Positions 10,503-24,401 are shown, counted from the stretch's first letter. The stretch is DNA of 64,000 bases from Skermanella pratensis (GCF_008843145.1 NZ_CP030265.1:3898501-3962500); one strand, 5' to 3'. Notes: generated by a model not told the origin, from the sequence alone. Numbers and translations are program-made.

Positions 10503-11117
10503 ATGAACCAAAAGCAGCAGGGGCCGAAGCCGGGAGACAGGCTTCTGACGACGGCCACCCGCCTGTTCTGCCGTCACGGCATCAACGCGACCGGCATCGA
10601 CAGGATCCTGGCCGAAGCCGGGGTCGCCAAGATGACGCTGTACAACCAGTTCGGTTCGAAGGAAGGACTTGTCTTCGCCGTCCTGGAACGCGAGGGCGAG
10701 GCCTGGCGCCAATGGTTCCAGAAGGCCGTCGAGGAGCTTCCAGGCTCCCCGGCGGACAAGCTTGTAGGGATCTTCGGCGTGCTGGAGAACTGGTTCAAGC
10801 GGGAGGGCTTCTACGGCTGCGCCTTCATCAACGCGGTGGCGGAGCACAACAAGGAGGATCCGCGCATCCGCGCGCTGGCCCAGGCGCACAAGAAGAAGGT
10901 CCTGGCGGTGATCCGCGGGCTCGCCGACCAGGCCGGCGTGCTGAGCCCGGAAGGCCTGACCGAGGCAATCGGCATGCTGGTCGACGGCGCGATCATCGCC
11001 GCCGTCATCACCGGCACGTCCGATCATGCCCGGCGCGGGGCCGACGCGACCCGCATGCTGCTGGCCTCGCAGCTCTTGGCGAACCAGGCGGTGACAAGCC
11101 ACGCCCACGCCGCCTGA
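10503..11117 (+). CDS. TetR/AcrR family transcriptional regulator
   Basis: A 204-residue repressor. The N-terminal helix-turn-helix covers about residues 10-60 and includes ATRLFCRHGINATGIDRIL and the recognition helix region VAKMTLYNQFGSKEGL. The C-terminal half is the ligand-binding and dimer domain with GCAFINAVAEH, which resembles the YcdC/AcrR-like TetR_C group found in regulators of oxidoreductase or efflux genes. ATG at 10503 follows a GGAGG-type site. It is convergent with the TAXI gene, so its target is not obvious from position. It may regulate itself. Confidence 0.85.
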   Translation: MNQKQQGPKPGDRLLTTATRLFCRHGINATGIDRILAEAGVAKMTLYNQFGSKEGLVFAVLEREGEAWRQWFQKAVEELPGSPADKLVGIFGVLENWFKREGFYGCAFINAVAEHNKEDPRIRALAQAHKKKVLAVIRGLADQAGVLSPEGLTEAIGMLVDGAIIAAVITGTSDHARRGADATRMLLASQLLANQAVTSHAHAA

Positions 11118-11141
11118 CGGACGCCCCCTGGAAAAGGGACC

Positions 11142-12659
11142 TCACTGGCCGGCGGCGGTGGACGCGTCGCCGAGCCAGGCTTCCGCGGCCGGATGGAGGG
11201 GAACGGACAGGCCGCTCTCCGCCCGCCCGCGGGAGATCAGCGCGCCCGCGGCGCTGCCCGCGGCCATGAAGTCGATATCCTTGAACACGGTATCAAGCAA
11301 CGTGGTCACTTCCACGTCGGGCATGTTCCGGCGCGCCACCAGCAGGGCCGTCACCGCGACGGTGGGAACCGGTTCCGTCTGCCGGGGATAGGTTCCGGCC
11401 GCCAGGGTCAGCGGCACCAGGTTGTCGTCGGAACCACCCAGGGCCTGGATGGCGTCCCGGTCGAGGGGCAGGAACCGGATTCCGCGCTGCGCAGAAAGCC
11501 GCTGGAACAGCCGCGCCGGCGCGTTGATGACGCTGACCACGGCGTCGATCTCCCCGGCCACCAGGGCCTCGACCGCCCGGCTCGGCCCCATGCCGGTCAC
11601 TTCCGCGAAGTCGCCCGGGGCGAGCCCGTGGGCCTGGAGGACGGACCGGGCGGTAAGCAGCGACCCGGACCGCGGAAGCCCCATGTCGATCCGCTTGCCG
11701 CGCAGGTCGGCGACCGTCCGGATCTCCGCGTCGGCCGGGACGATGATGTGCACGGGTTCGGGGAACAGGCTGGCGAGCGCCCGAAGCTCGGGGTCCGGCC
11801 CGGCCCGTTCGAACAGGCCGTCTCCCCGGGCGGCCATGGCCGCGATGTCGTTCTGCGCCAGCGCCACGTCGGCCGACCCGTCCTGGATCAGGCGCAGGTT
11901 CTCCACGCTGCCGTCGGTCGCGATGCCGGCCGATCGCACGCCGTCGGCCGTGATCGAATTGGCGATGGTCCGTGCGATCAGGTGGTACTCGCCGCCTTCC
12001 GGCCCGCCGGCGACGACGAAGGCACGCTGGAGCCGGTCGAGCCGCAGCGTGATCTGCCGGTATGCCCCGTCCAGCTCCTCGGTGATGATCGCCCGGGCCT
12101 GGCTGGCATCGTCGGCCGGCGGCCCTTCGAACAGGGCCATGATCTGGTCCACCAGGCCGCGGGCGATGGCCGGCGGCCCCGTATTGTCCAGCGGCGGCGG
12201 CTGGCTGACCGGCGACTGGGCGACCACGACCGGCCGCCAGTCGCCGTTGGTCCGTTCGAACCCGACGGAGCCGCTGACATTCACCGTGTTTCCGGCCTCG
12301 TTGCCGTCGCGCCGGATGCCCTGCAGCCCGTGTTCGGTGGCGCCGAGCAGGTTGGCGAGGGCCGACACGTTCAGCGCTTCCCAGTCGCTGAACGAGTAGT
12401 CGCGGAGCACCCGGAGGTCCGCGTTGTAATAGACGATCCTCCGCTCGACGCCGTTGGGGTCGGCGGGCAGCGGGCCGCTGCCGACCCGGTTGAACTCGGA
12501 GATCTCGAACACCGGATCGGGGAAGGTGGTGTCGAGCGCGTTCTGGACCGCGCTTCGGACCGCCGCCTCGTCCGGCACCTTTTCGCAGGCGGCCAGAAAT
12601 CCCAGGGCCGTGATGAGCACCAATGCCCGCGCCAGCGGGCGGAACAGCCTGTCGATCAT
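11142..12659 (-). CDS. TAXI family substrate-binding lipoprotein with extra N-terminal domain
   Basis: A 505-residue periplasmic binding protein. The signal ends in the lipobox LGFLAAC, so it is probably anchored to a membrane as a lipoprotein. Residues up to about 205 form a domain that I do not recognise. The C-terminal part (about 215-480) is a TAXI-type solute-binding fold: GGEYHLIARTIAN, then SVENLRLIQDGSADVALAQND, then LRGKRIDMGLPRSGS. TAXI proteins normally deliver glutamate or similar acids to TRAP permeases, but no TRAP membrane subunit is present. The gene starts 13 bases after gltS on the same strand, so a partnership with GltS is likely by inference. Confidence 0.85.
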   Translation of the reverse strand: MIDRLFRPLARALVLITALGFLAACEKVPDEAAVRSAVQNALDTTFPDPVFEISEFNRVGSGPLPADPNGVERRIVYYNADLRVLRDYSFSDWEALNVSALANLLGATEHGLQGIRRDGNEAGNTVNVSGSVGFERTNGDWRPVVVAQSPVSQPPPLDNTGPPAIARGLVDQIMALFEGPPADDASQARAIITEELDGAYRQITLRLDRLQRAFVVAGGPEGGEYHLIARTIANSITADGVRSAGIATDGSVENLRLIQDGSADVALAQNDIAAMAARGDGLFERAGPDPELRALASLFPEPVHIIVPADAEIRTVADLRGKRIDMGLPRSGSLLTARSVLQAHGLAPGDFAEVTGMGPSRAVEALVAGEIDAVVSVINAPARLFQRLSAQRGIRFLPLDRDAIQALGGSDDNLVPLTLAAGTYPRQTEPVPTVAVTALLVARRNMPDVEVTTLLDTVFKDIDFMAAGSAAGALISRGRAESGLSVPLHPAAEAWLGDASTAAGQ

Positions 12660-12672
12660 GGCACGTCCTCCG

Positions 12673-13881
12673 TCAAAGGCCCAGTTGGGGCAGGCTCATG
12701 AAACCCTGGATCACCAGCGCGTTGGCAAGGTCGATCAGGAAAGCCCCGACTATCGGGATGATCAGGAAAGCCTGGGGCGAGTGGCCGTAGCGGCCGGCGA
12801 CCGCCTGCATGTTGGCGATCGCGGTCGGCGTGGCCCCCATGCCGAAGCCGCAGTGGCCGGCCGACATGACCGCGGCGTCGTAGTTCGACCCCATGATGCG
12901 GAACGTCACGAAGTACACATAGACCGCGATCGTGACGGACTGGGCCGCCAGGATGGCCAGGATCGGCAAGGCCAGCGACACCAGTTCCCACAAGCGCAGC
13001 GCGATCAACGCCATGGCCAGGAACAGCGACAGCGACACCGTGCCGAGCAGGTCGATGGTGGCGCCGTCGACCTGGCGCAGGCCGGAAAGGCCGAGGCTGT
13101 TGCGGATGACGACACCGGTGAAGAGGGTCCAGACGAAGGCGGGCAGCGTCAGGTACTCGTTCTTCAGGACTTGGCCCAGGTAGGTGCCGACCACTACGCA
13201 TATCACGACCAGGAACAGAGTCTCCAGGAAGCTTTCCGGGCTCAGGCTCCGCACCTCGTCGCCGCCCAACTCGCCGGGAGCCCCCTCATGCTCGGCATCG
13301 GCCCGCGCCTTCAGGTTGTTCCGCGAGATCAGCCGCTGGGCGATCGGGCCGCCGATCAGCCCGCCGAGCACCAGGCCGAAGGTGGCGCAGGCCATCGCGA
13401 CCTCCATGGCGCCCTGGAGATTGTAGTCCTCCCCGAAGCGGGTCGCGTAGGCGGCGCCGGTCCCGTGCCCCCCGGACATGGTGATCGAGCCGGCGAGCAG
13501 GCCGGTCAGCGGATGCATGTCGAGGCTGATCGCCGCCGCGACGCCGACCGCGTTCTGGATCACCAGCATGACCACGACGACGGCGAAGAACACCAGGACG
13601 GCGCGCCCGCCCTGCATCAGGGTCTTGACGTCGGCGCTCAGCCCGATGGTGGCGAAGAAGGCCAGCATCAGCGGGGTCTGCAAGGACATGTCGAAGCTGA
13701 TCTCCATGCCGGCGCCGATCCGCAGGCCGGTGATGAGGAACGCCGCGAGCAACCCGCCGACGACCGGCTCGGGGATATTATAGCGTTGAAGGAAGCCGAC
13801 CTTGGAGATAACCATGCGGCCGACCAGAAGGACCACGATGGCCGCGACCAGCGTGGATACGACGTCGATTTCCATTCCCAT
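12673..13881 (-). CDS. gltS: Sodium/glutamate symporter GltS
   Basis: A 402-residue inner-membrane protein of about ten or more hydrophobic segments that imports glutamate with sodium. Family hallmarks are the two inverted pore motifs: GSITMSGGHGTGAAYATRF in the first half, and the repeated region MSAGHCGFGMGATPTAIANM in the second. The N-terminal MGMEIDVVSTLVAAIVVLLVGRMV is typical. The central cytoplasmic loop is charged (LKARADAEHEGAPGELGG). It is the first gene of a two-gene operon with the TAXI-type lipoprotein downstream. Glutamate is the family substrate; a changed specificity is possible given the added binding protein. Confidence 0.9.
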   Translation of the reverse strand: MGMEIDVVSTLVAAIVVLLVGRMVISKVGFLQRYNIPEPVVGGLLAAFLITGLRIGAGMEISFDMSLQTPLMLAFFATIGLSADVKTLMQGGRAVLVFFAVVVVMLVIQNAVGVAAAISLDMHPLTGLLAGSITMSGGHGTGAAYATRFGEDYNLQGAMEVAMACATFGLVLGGLIGGPIAQRLISRNNLKARADAEHEGAPGELGGDEVRSLSPESFLETLFLVVICVVVGTYLGQVLKNEYLTLPAFVWTLFTGVVIRNSLGLSGLRQVDGATIDLLGTVSLSLFLAMALIALRLWELVSLALPILAILAAQSVTIAVYVYFVTFRIMGSNYDAAVMSAGHCGFGMGATPTAIANMQAVAGRYGHSPQAFLIIPIVGAFLIDLANALVIQGFMSLPQLGL

Positions 13882-14016
13882 CCCCCTCCCTCGCCCGGTC
13901 CCACGCCGTAGGGCATAGGCTATTCCGGGGCCCGCGTTGTCCTCAGCTAACCCACGGACGAGGGTGGAAGTGGCAGGAGCGCCGCAAAAGCGGCTAACTT
14001 TCCGCCGGAAATAGCC

Positions 14017-15370
14017 TTATTTCCCGCCTGCCCCCTTCGTTTCAGGACCACCGGCAAAGTGCCGCTGCTCGATCCCGCGGCAGTCCGCAAGGTCGGCGCC
14101 ATGGAATTTCGTCTGGTCCAGCGTCGCCCCGGTCAGGATCGCGTGGCGAAGGTCCGCCTCGCCGAAGTCGGCGCCGGTCAGGTCGGCCCGGGTCAGTTCG
14201 GCCCCGGCCAGCCGGGCGCGACGGAGGGAGGCGCCGCGCAGGCGGGCGTTCCACAGCCGGGCGCGCTCCAGGTTGGCCGACAGCAGCCGGTTGCCGGCGC
14301 GCTCGTTCAGGCGGACGGAATCGAGGACGGCACCGGACAGGTCGGCGTCGGCAAGGAAGGTCCGGCGCAGGGTCGCCGCGCGCATGTCGCAGTTCTGAAG
14401 GTTGGCGTCGCGCAGATCCGACATGGTGAAATCGACCACGGTGAGCACCGCGCCGGCCAGGTTGGCCCGCCCCATGGCGCAGTTGGTGATGACCGCGCCG
14501 CCGAGATCCACCCCCGGAAGCTCCAGCCCCGCGAGGTTGAAGCCGGTCAGCTCCAGCCGCTTGCCCTGCTGGCCCTGGGTCCTGATCCACAATCCATGGG
14601 CCCGAATGAGGTCCGAGATCGAGAACTCCCCGGCCGAACGGGGCAGGTTCTTCGCCCCTTCGGCGACCGAGAGGATCTGCGCATCGACCACCGCCCCCAT
14701 CAGGTCGGCGCCCTCCATGCGGGAGTTCCGCCAGTTGGCACCCTTCAGGACGGCGCCGTGGAGCGTGGCGCCGGACAGGTTCACCTCGCTCAGATCGGCG
14801 CCCTCCAGCACCACGCCGGTCAGGTTGGCGTTGCGGAAGTCGACGCGGGCGAGCTTGGCGCCGACCATCACGGCGTCCGTCATGTCCGCCTGCATGGCGA
14901 GCGTTCCGGCGATGCGCGCCCTGGTCAGGTCGGCCCCCTTGAAGGTGGCGCCGACCAGTTCGGCCGGCGACGCCTCGAACGAGATGCGGTTCTCCTGGTC
15001 GAGCTTGGCGAGGGAGCCTTCGCGGATGTTGGCCATTTCCAGCACGGCGCCGGTCAGGTCGGCGCCGCGCAGGCAGCAGCCGCGCAGGTCGGTCCGGCTG
15101 AGGTCCGCCTTCTGAAGCTGGGCCAGCCGCAGGTCGGCGCCGTACAGGACGGCGTCGCCCAGGTTGATGCCGCGCCCGTCGATCCCCTTCAGCAGCGCGC
15201 CGGTCAGGTCGGCACCCGACAGGTCCGCGCCGGCGAGGCTGAGGCCGGACAGGTCGTGGAACGCCAGGTTGGCGCGGGCGCCGTTCGCGGTGCCCCGCCG
15301 GAACCGGGCATGCCGGGCGATTGCGGCGCCAAGCTGCGCCTGGTCCAGCCGCACCCAGGTCTCGGGCGTG

Positions 15371-15381
<11 letters not shown>
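14017..15381 (-). CDS. Pentapeptide-repeat protein (454 aa)
   Basis: The protein consists mainly of A(D/N)LXX pentapeptide repeats, which fold as a right-handed beta-helix. Three repeat blocks are separated by two inserts. One is near LAKLDQENRISFEASPAEL. The other is ISDLIRAHGLWIRTQGQQGKRLEL, a motif common next to such repeats in alphaproteobacteria. The start at 15381 (MTANTPETWVRLDQAQLG) overlaps the end of the large kinase gene by 11 bases, so translation is probably coupled. No signal peptide or membrane segment is seen. Some pentapeptide proteins mimic DNA and others are scaffolds; the role here is unknown, but co-expression with the kinase suggests a signalling partner or output. Confidence 0.85.
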
Positions 15382-19702
<4,321 letters not shown>

Positions 19703-19805
19703 GTTCCGGCTAAATCACGCAAGATGAGGCTGCACTCTCCTTCAGCCGGCGTCATTAATCCACTATAAAGTGTTAGATGAACTTAAGGATACCATTTGGT
19801 CGCGC

Positions 19806-21980
19806 TCACCGGGCGGCCAGCTCCTTGACCGCGAGCAGGCGTGACGGGCGCCAGGTTTCCGGCTGGCTGCGGAGCAGCAGGCTGAGCGCCATCGGCGGGA
19901 TCGGCTGCGAGAACAGGTACCCCTGCAGCAGGTCGCATCCGACGTCGGTCAGGAAATCCCGCTGGGCCAGCGTCTCCACCCCCTCCGCGACGACCGTCAG
20001 CCCGAGGCCGTGGGCCATGCCGACCACCGCGCGGACGAGCGCCGCATTCTTGAGGTTGTGCGGCACGCCGTCCACGAACATCCGGTCGATCTTCAGCTTC
20101 GTGATGGGCAGTTGCTGGACATAGCTCAGCGAGGAATAGCCGGTCCCGAAATCGTCGATCGCCGTCTCTACGCTGATCGACGCCAGCGCCGAGATCGCCT
20201 GCACCGTCGCCTTCAGGTCGCGCACCGCGGCCTGCTCGGTGATCTCGATCCCGATCAGCCCCGCGAGGTGCGGCTTCTCCGTCATCAGCTCCGCCAGCCG
20301 CGTGGTCAGCCGCCCGCGCAGGAATTGCTGGCCGGACACGTTCATGAAGACCCGGCCGCAGCCGAACCCCTCGTCGTGCCAGCGGGCGACCTGGTCGGCG
20401 ACCGCCTCCAGCACCCAGTCCGTGATCGAGACGATCAGGCCGCTGTCCTCGGCGATCGGGATGAACTCGGCCGGAGACACCGCGCCCAGGCTGGTGTGGG
20501 ACCAGCGAAGCAGCGCCTCCGCGCCGGCGGCCTTGCCGGTCTTCGCCTCAATGATCGGCTGGTAGACCACCTTCAGCTCGTTGCGCTGGACGGCGTGGGC
20601 GAGGTGCATGGTCAGCAGGGTGCGGCGGCTCGCGGCCTGGGCCATCTCGGGCGTGTAGAAGCAGACCGAGTTGCCACCCTCGTGCTGCACCGTCTGGAGC
20701 GCCAGCTCCGCCTTGGTCAGCAATTCCTCGATCCGCCGGATGCTCGCGTCATGGACCGCGGCGCCGATGCTCATGCGCACCAGGACCATCTGGCGGTCCA
20801 CGTAGATCGGGCCGAGCAGGCGGGCGTGGACATGGTTGGCGACCTCTTCCGCCGCCGTCCGGTCCGCGAAGCAGGCCAGCGCCGCGAACTCGTCGGCGCC
20901 GACGCGGCACAGGATCGAGCCCTTGGGGAGGATCTCGGCGAACCGGCCGACGATCGCCTTGAGCACGCCGTCGCCGACATGGTAGCCAAGGCCTTCGTTG
21001 ATTTCCCGGAACTGGTCCACGTCGAAGCTGAACACCACGTGGGTCCGGCCGCCCCGGGACAGCCGCGAAGCCATCTGGCGGTCGCACTCCTCCAGGAAGG
21101 CCCGGCGCGAGAGCAGGCCGGTCAGGGGATCGTGGTTGGTCAGGAAACGCGCCCGCTCCTCGGCCGCGTGGCGGTCGGAGACGTCCCGGGCGATGCCGAT
21201 GAAGGTGACCTCGTCGTTGAAGCGCATCTCGCCGACGCTGAGATGGACCGGGAAAACGGAGCCGTCCTTGCGCTTGGCCAGGACCTCGCGGCCGGTCCCG
21301 ATGATCTTGGCCCGGCCTGACGCGAGATAGCTGTCGATATAGCCGGCATGGCGGTGCTCGTGCGGCGTCGGCATCAGGAGGGCGACGGGCGCGCCGAGCA
21401 TCTCGGCCTCGTCGTAGCCGAACATGCGGCAGCAGGCATCGTTGACCGACTGGATCGTCCCGCGGGCGTCGATCGTCATGATGCCGTCGACGGCCGCGTC
21501 GAGCAGCGACGTCGCGAACTGCTCGCGGCGGAGAAGGTTCTCAAGGGCACGCTGCCGCTCGGTCACGTCTTCCAGCAAGGCCAGGAAACCCACCGTGGTC
21601 CCTGCCCGGTCGCGGTGCGGAACGAGGCAGCCGCGCAGGTCGACCCGCCGGCCCGGCTCGGGGACCGCGGCGAAGCCGAACATCACCGTCTCGCCGGCGG
21701 ATGCGCGGCGCCCCAGCTCCTCGGGGGAGACATCCCCGTCGCTCCGGCCTGCGGCCTCCAGGATGTCGCGGAAGCGGGCACCGGCGACTTCGTCCGCGAT
21801 CATCCCGAACGTGCCGCGGAACAGGCCGTTGGCGAAGCGGCAGCCCTTCTCGGCATCGAAATAGCCGATGCACAGCGGGGCATCGTCCAGGATGCTGGAT
21901 GCCAGGGAAGCCAGGAAGCCGTCTTCCGCTGCGGCGACGAAGGTTCCGAAGAGATCCACTGATTGACCTTCGGCCATCAC
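19806..21980 (-). CDS. PAS-PAS-GGDEF-EAL cyclic-di-GMP signalling protein
   Basis: A 724-residue soluble protein. Two PAS domains (about 15-130 and 150-265) precede GGDEF (about 275-430) and EAL (about 450-700). The cyclase motif reads RVGADEFAAL, so the second Gly of GGDEF is Ala and activity may be low or absent. The EAL domain keeps [39 protein letters not shown] and EGVET, consistent with a working phosphodiesterase. The start may be 21980 or 21977 (MMAEGQ). It lies 103 bases upstream of the dual-core kinase on the same strand. A TTAA-N7-TTAC element lies about 85 bases upstream. Confidence 0.88.
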   Translation of the reverse strand: MMAEGQSVDLFGTFVAAAEDGFLASLASSILDDAPLCIGYFDAEKGCRFANGLFRGTFGMIADEVAGARFRDILEAAGRSDGDVSPEELGRRASAGETVMFGFAAVPEPGRRVDLRGCLVPHRDRAGTTVGFLALLEDVTERQRALENLLRREQFATSLLDAAVDGIMTIDARGTIQSVNDACCRMFGYDEAEMLGAPVALLMPTPHEHRHAGYIDSYLASGRAKIIGTGREVLAKRKDGSVFPVHLSVGEMRFNDEVTFIGIARDVSDRHAAEERARFLTNHDPLTGLLSRRAFLEECDRQMASRLSRGGRTHVVFSFDVDQFREINEGLGYHVGDGVLKAIVGRFAEILPKGSILCRVGADEFAALACFADRTAAEEVANHVHARLLGPIYVDRQMVLVRMSIGAAVHDASIRRIEELLTKAELALQTVQHEGGNSVCFYTPEMAQAASRRTLLTMHLAHAVQRNELKVVYQPIIEAKTGKAAGAEALLRWSHTSLGAVSPAEFIPIAEDSGLIVSITDWVLEAVADQVARWHDEGFGCGRVFMNVSGQQFLRGRLTTRLAELMTEKPHLAGLIGIEITEQAAVRDLKATVQAISALASISVETAIDDFGTGYSSLSYVQQLPITKLKIDRMFVDGVPHNLKNAALVRAVVGMAHGLGLTVVAEGVETLAQRDFLTDVGCDLLQGYLFSQPIPPMALSLLLRSQPETWRPSRLLAVKELAAR

Positions 21981-22280
21981 TCCACTCCGCAGGCGGTTTC
22001 GATCCGGGATGTTCGCTTACCGCGCTGCACGCGAAAATTTTTGGACAATTGGCATAGAATATTTAAGCATTTGTTACTAATGGAATAACAACCCGTCCGT
22101 GGATCCTGCCACGCGAACCCGATGCACCGGCGCGTCGCAGCGGCATCATCCCAAAGTACGACCGATGACGCGTACCGCCGCGCGGGGAATGCCGCTATCC
22201 TCCGACCGCCGCCATGACAGGCGGCTCACGGCCGAACCCGGAAAATCGGCCGACATCGAAGAATCGGGAGGAACCTGGCC
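21981..22280. other. Divergent spacer between GGDEF-EAL gene and ABC binding-protein gene
   Basis: About 300 bases with no gene. An AT-rich block at 22030-22090 stands out from the GC-rich surroundings and probably holds the minus-strand promoter. The plus-strand gene has an AGGAGG-like site just before 22281. Confidence 0.45.
22063..22077. promoter_or_regulatory. CtrA-like box TTAA-N7-TTAC (one mismatch)
   Basis: TTAAGCATTTGTTAC matches the alphaproteobacterial CtrA consensus TTAA-N7-TTAA except for the last base. It lies in the promoter region of the GGDEF-EAL gene at 19806-21980. Short motif, so weak evidence. Confidence 0.25.
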
Positions 22281-23261
22281 ATGCGACACCTCGTCACCAG
22301 TCTCGTCGCGGCGGTGTGCCTGCTTTTCGGCGCCCAGGCGCAGGGAGCCGAGGCCCCGGCCGTCCGCGTGGGCGTGCTGAAGTTCGGCACGGTGAGCTGG
22401 GAATTGGACACCATCAAGCATCACGGGCTCGACGCGGCCGAAGGCGTCGACCTCCAGATCGTCGAACTGGCCAGCAACCAGGCGACGCAGGTGGCGCTGC
22501 AGGGCGGCGCGGTCGACATGATCGTGTCGGACTGGCTGTGGGTTTCGCGGCAGCGCGCGGACGGCGCCGACTTCACCTTCGCCCCCTACTCCACGGCGGC
22601 CGGATCGGTGATGGTCCCGGCCGACTCGCCGATCCGGTCGCTGGCCGACCTGAAGGGGCGGCGGTTCGGGGTGGCCGGCGGGCCGCTGGACAAGGGATGG
22701 CTGATGCTGCGCGCCCTGACCATCCAGCGGCATGGCTTCGATCCGGACAAGGACAGCGAGAAGGTATTCGGGGCACCGCCCCTGCTCAACGAGCAGGTCC
22801 GCGGCGGCGGGGTCGATGCCGTCCTCAACTATTGGAACTTCGCGGCCCGGCTGAAGGCGGCGGGCTTGCGCCAGGTCATCGCGGTCGAGGAGATCGCGCG
22901 CGGCCTGGGCATCCGGGCCGACGTGCCGATCATCGGCTATGTTTTCCACGACGCCTGGGCGGCGTCCAATCCGGAAGCGGTCCGCGGCTTCCTCCGCGCC
23001 TCCCTGAAGGCCAAGACGATCATGCGAGAAAGCGATGCGGAGTGGAACCGCCTGGCCCCCCTGACCAAGGCCGAGGACGACGCGACGCTGCTGGCGCTCC
23101 GCGACGGCTACCGCGACGGCATCCCGACCGCGTGGAGCGGAGCCGAGCGGGAGGACGCGGCCCGGGTCTACGAGATCCTGTCCAAGCTGGGAGGCCGCGA
23201 GCTGGTCGGCGACTCCCCGCGGCTCGCCCCCGGCACGTTCTGGGACGGGCTTCGGTTCTGA
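22281..23261 (+). CDS. NitT/TauT-type ABC transporter substrate-binding protein
   Basis: A 326-residue periplasmic binding protein with a cleavable signal peptide (MRHLVTSLVAAVCLLFGAQAQGA). The mature part begins AVRVGVLKFGTVSWELDTIK. The motifs QATQVALQGGAVDMIVSDWLW and DLKGRRFGVAGGPLDKGW place it near the SsuA/TauA/NitT group, which bind nitrate, sulfonates, cyanate or aromatic compounds. The ligand cannot be told from sequence. Its stop overlaps the start of the permease gene (TGATG), so the pair forms an operon. No ATPase gene follows. Confidence 0.85.
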   Translation: MRHLVTSLVAAVCLLFGAQAQGAEAPAVRVGVLKFGTVSWELDTIKHHGLDAAEGVDLQIVELASNQATQVALQGGAVDMIVSDWLWVSRQRADGADFTFAPYSTAAGSVMVPADSPIRSLADLKGRRFGVAGGPLDKGWLMLRALTIQRHGFDPDKDSEKVFGAPPLLNEQVRGGGVDAVLNYWNFAARLKAAGLRQVIAVEEIARGLGIRADVPIIGYVFHDAWAASNPEAVRGFLRASLKAKTIMRESDAEWNRLAPLTKAEDDATLLALRDGYRDGIPTAWSGAEREDAARVYEILSKLGGRELVGDSPRLAPGTFWDGLRF

Positions 23262-24016
23262 TGAAGCTGTCGAAGGTGGGCCGCCTGCCGGCCCACATCC
23301 TGTCGCTCCTGGTCCTGATAGCGCTGTGGCAGGCGGCGTCGGTCGCGGCGGGCAGCCGCCTGCTGCCCGGGCCGGCGGCCGTCGCCGCGCGCCTGATGGA
23401 CGAGGTCGTGCGGGGCGGACTGCTGCTCGACCTCGCCATAACGCTGGGACGGGTCTGCGCGAGCTTCGTCATCGCGATGGCGGTGGGCACCGCGCTGGGG
23501 ATCGCGATGGGCCGGTTCCGCCTGCTCGACCGCCTGCTGGACGGCTGGCTGGTGCTTTTCCTCAATATCCCGGCGCTGGTGACGATCATCCTGGCCTATG
23601 TGTGGTTCGGCCTGACGGAGGCGGCCGCGATCGCGGCGGTCGCCGTCAACAAGATCCCCAACGTGGTCGTGACCCTGCGCGAGGGCGCCCGCGCGCTGGA
23701 CCGCGACTATCTGGAAATGGCCGAGGCCTATCGACTCGGACCGGTAAAGACCCTGCGTCACATCGTCCTGCCGCAGCTCTACCCGTTCCTGCTGGCGGCG
23801 GCGCGTTCGGGCCTCGCCCTGATCTGGAAGATCGTCCTGGTTGTCGAGCTGCTGGGCCGGAGCAACGGCATGGGTTTCCAGCTCCAGGTGCTCTTCCAGC
23901 TGTTCGACGTCACCGGCATACTGGCATACACCGCCGCGTTCATCATCGTCGTGCAGTTCATCGAGTTCGCCTTGCTGCAGCCTCTGGAAACCAGGGCCTC
24001 GCGGTGGCGCCGCTGA
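23261..24016 (+). CDS. NitT/TauT-type ABC transporter permease
   Basis: A 251-residue inner-membrane protein of six predicted membrane segments. The cytoplasmic EAA loop, EMAEAYRLGPVKTLRHIVLPQLYPF, docks the ATPase. The first segment is HILSLLVLIALWQAASVAAG. It starts at 23261, one base inside the stop of the binding-protein gene. The cognate ATPase is not found within the window on either side, so it must be encoded elsewhere or the system shares one. Close relatives are the TauC/SsuC permeases. Confidence 0.88.
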   Translation: MKLSKVGRLPAHILSLLVLIALWQAASVAAGSRLLPGPAAVAARLMDEVVRGGLLLDLAITLGRVCASFVIAMAVGTALGIAMGRFRLLDRLLDGWLVLFLNIPALVTIILAYVWFGLTEAAAIAAVAVNKIPNVVVTLREGARALDRDYLEMAEAYRLGPVKTLRHIVLPQLYPFLLAAARSGLALIWKIVLVVELLGRSNGMGFQLQVLFQLFDVTGILAYTAAFIIVVQFIEFALLQPLETRASRWRR

Positions 24017-24109
24017 CGCATTTATGTTGCCCTCCCCCACAGTTTTCTGGTTAAACGAATTTAACCACAAAATATTTTTCTGGAACCAAAGCGCGGGGTC
24101 CGACGTTAA

Positions 24110-24334
24110 ATGCCTTATGTCCTCCTGGTCGTGGCCTGCCTGACGGGCCATCCGGCGGAGTGCCGCCGGCAAGAGCTTCCCCTGCCCCAGATCACCAACG
24201 CCACCGGCTGCCATCTCGGCGGTGCCGTGCGGCTACGCGACTGGATCGCCGAGAACAACGGCTGGCGGCTGACCGATGTCCGGTGCCTGCCCGCACCCCA
24301 TACCAATGCGCGCGTCGCTTCGGCAGGAAATTAA
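24110..24334 (+). CDS. Small Cys-containing conserved hypothetical protein (74 aa)
   Basis: The sequence MPYVLLVVACLTGHPAECRRQELPL, then TGCHLGGAVRLRDWIAENNGWRLTDVRC, matches a widespread small alphaproteobacterial protein of unknown role. These have a hydrophobic start followed by four spaced cysteines and a final W-x-C type ending. Here the cysteines are at about 10, 18, 34 and 59. The N-terminal stretch may be a short signal or membrane segment. A perfect GGAAC-N17-CGTT motif ends three bases before the ATG, which is too close for it to drive this start. Confidence 0.55.
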   Translation: MPYVLLVVACLTGHPAECRRQELPLPQITNATGCHLGGAVRLRDWIAENNGWRLTDVRCLPAPHTNARVASAGN

Positions 24335-24401
24335 CAGTTTGGTTACAGAGGATAGTTAACGTCGGTCCTTGAACAGTATTACTCCCCCGAGGGTCAGCCC
24401 C

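Noticed and set aside
12454-13911. Long open frame opposite gltS
   Set aside because: Low-complexity Gln/Asp/His/Arg translation and full overlap with a well-supported transporter gene on the other strand.
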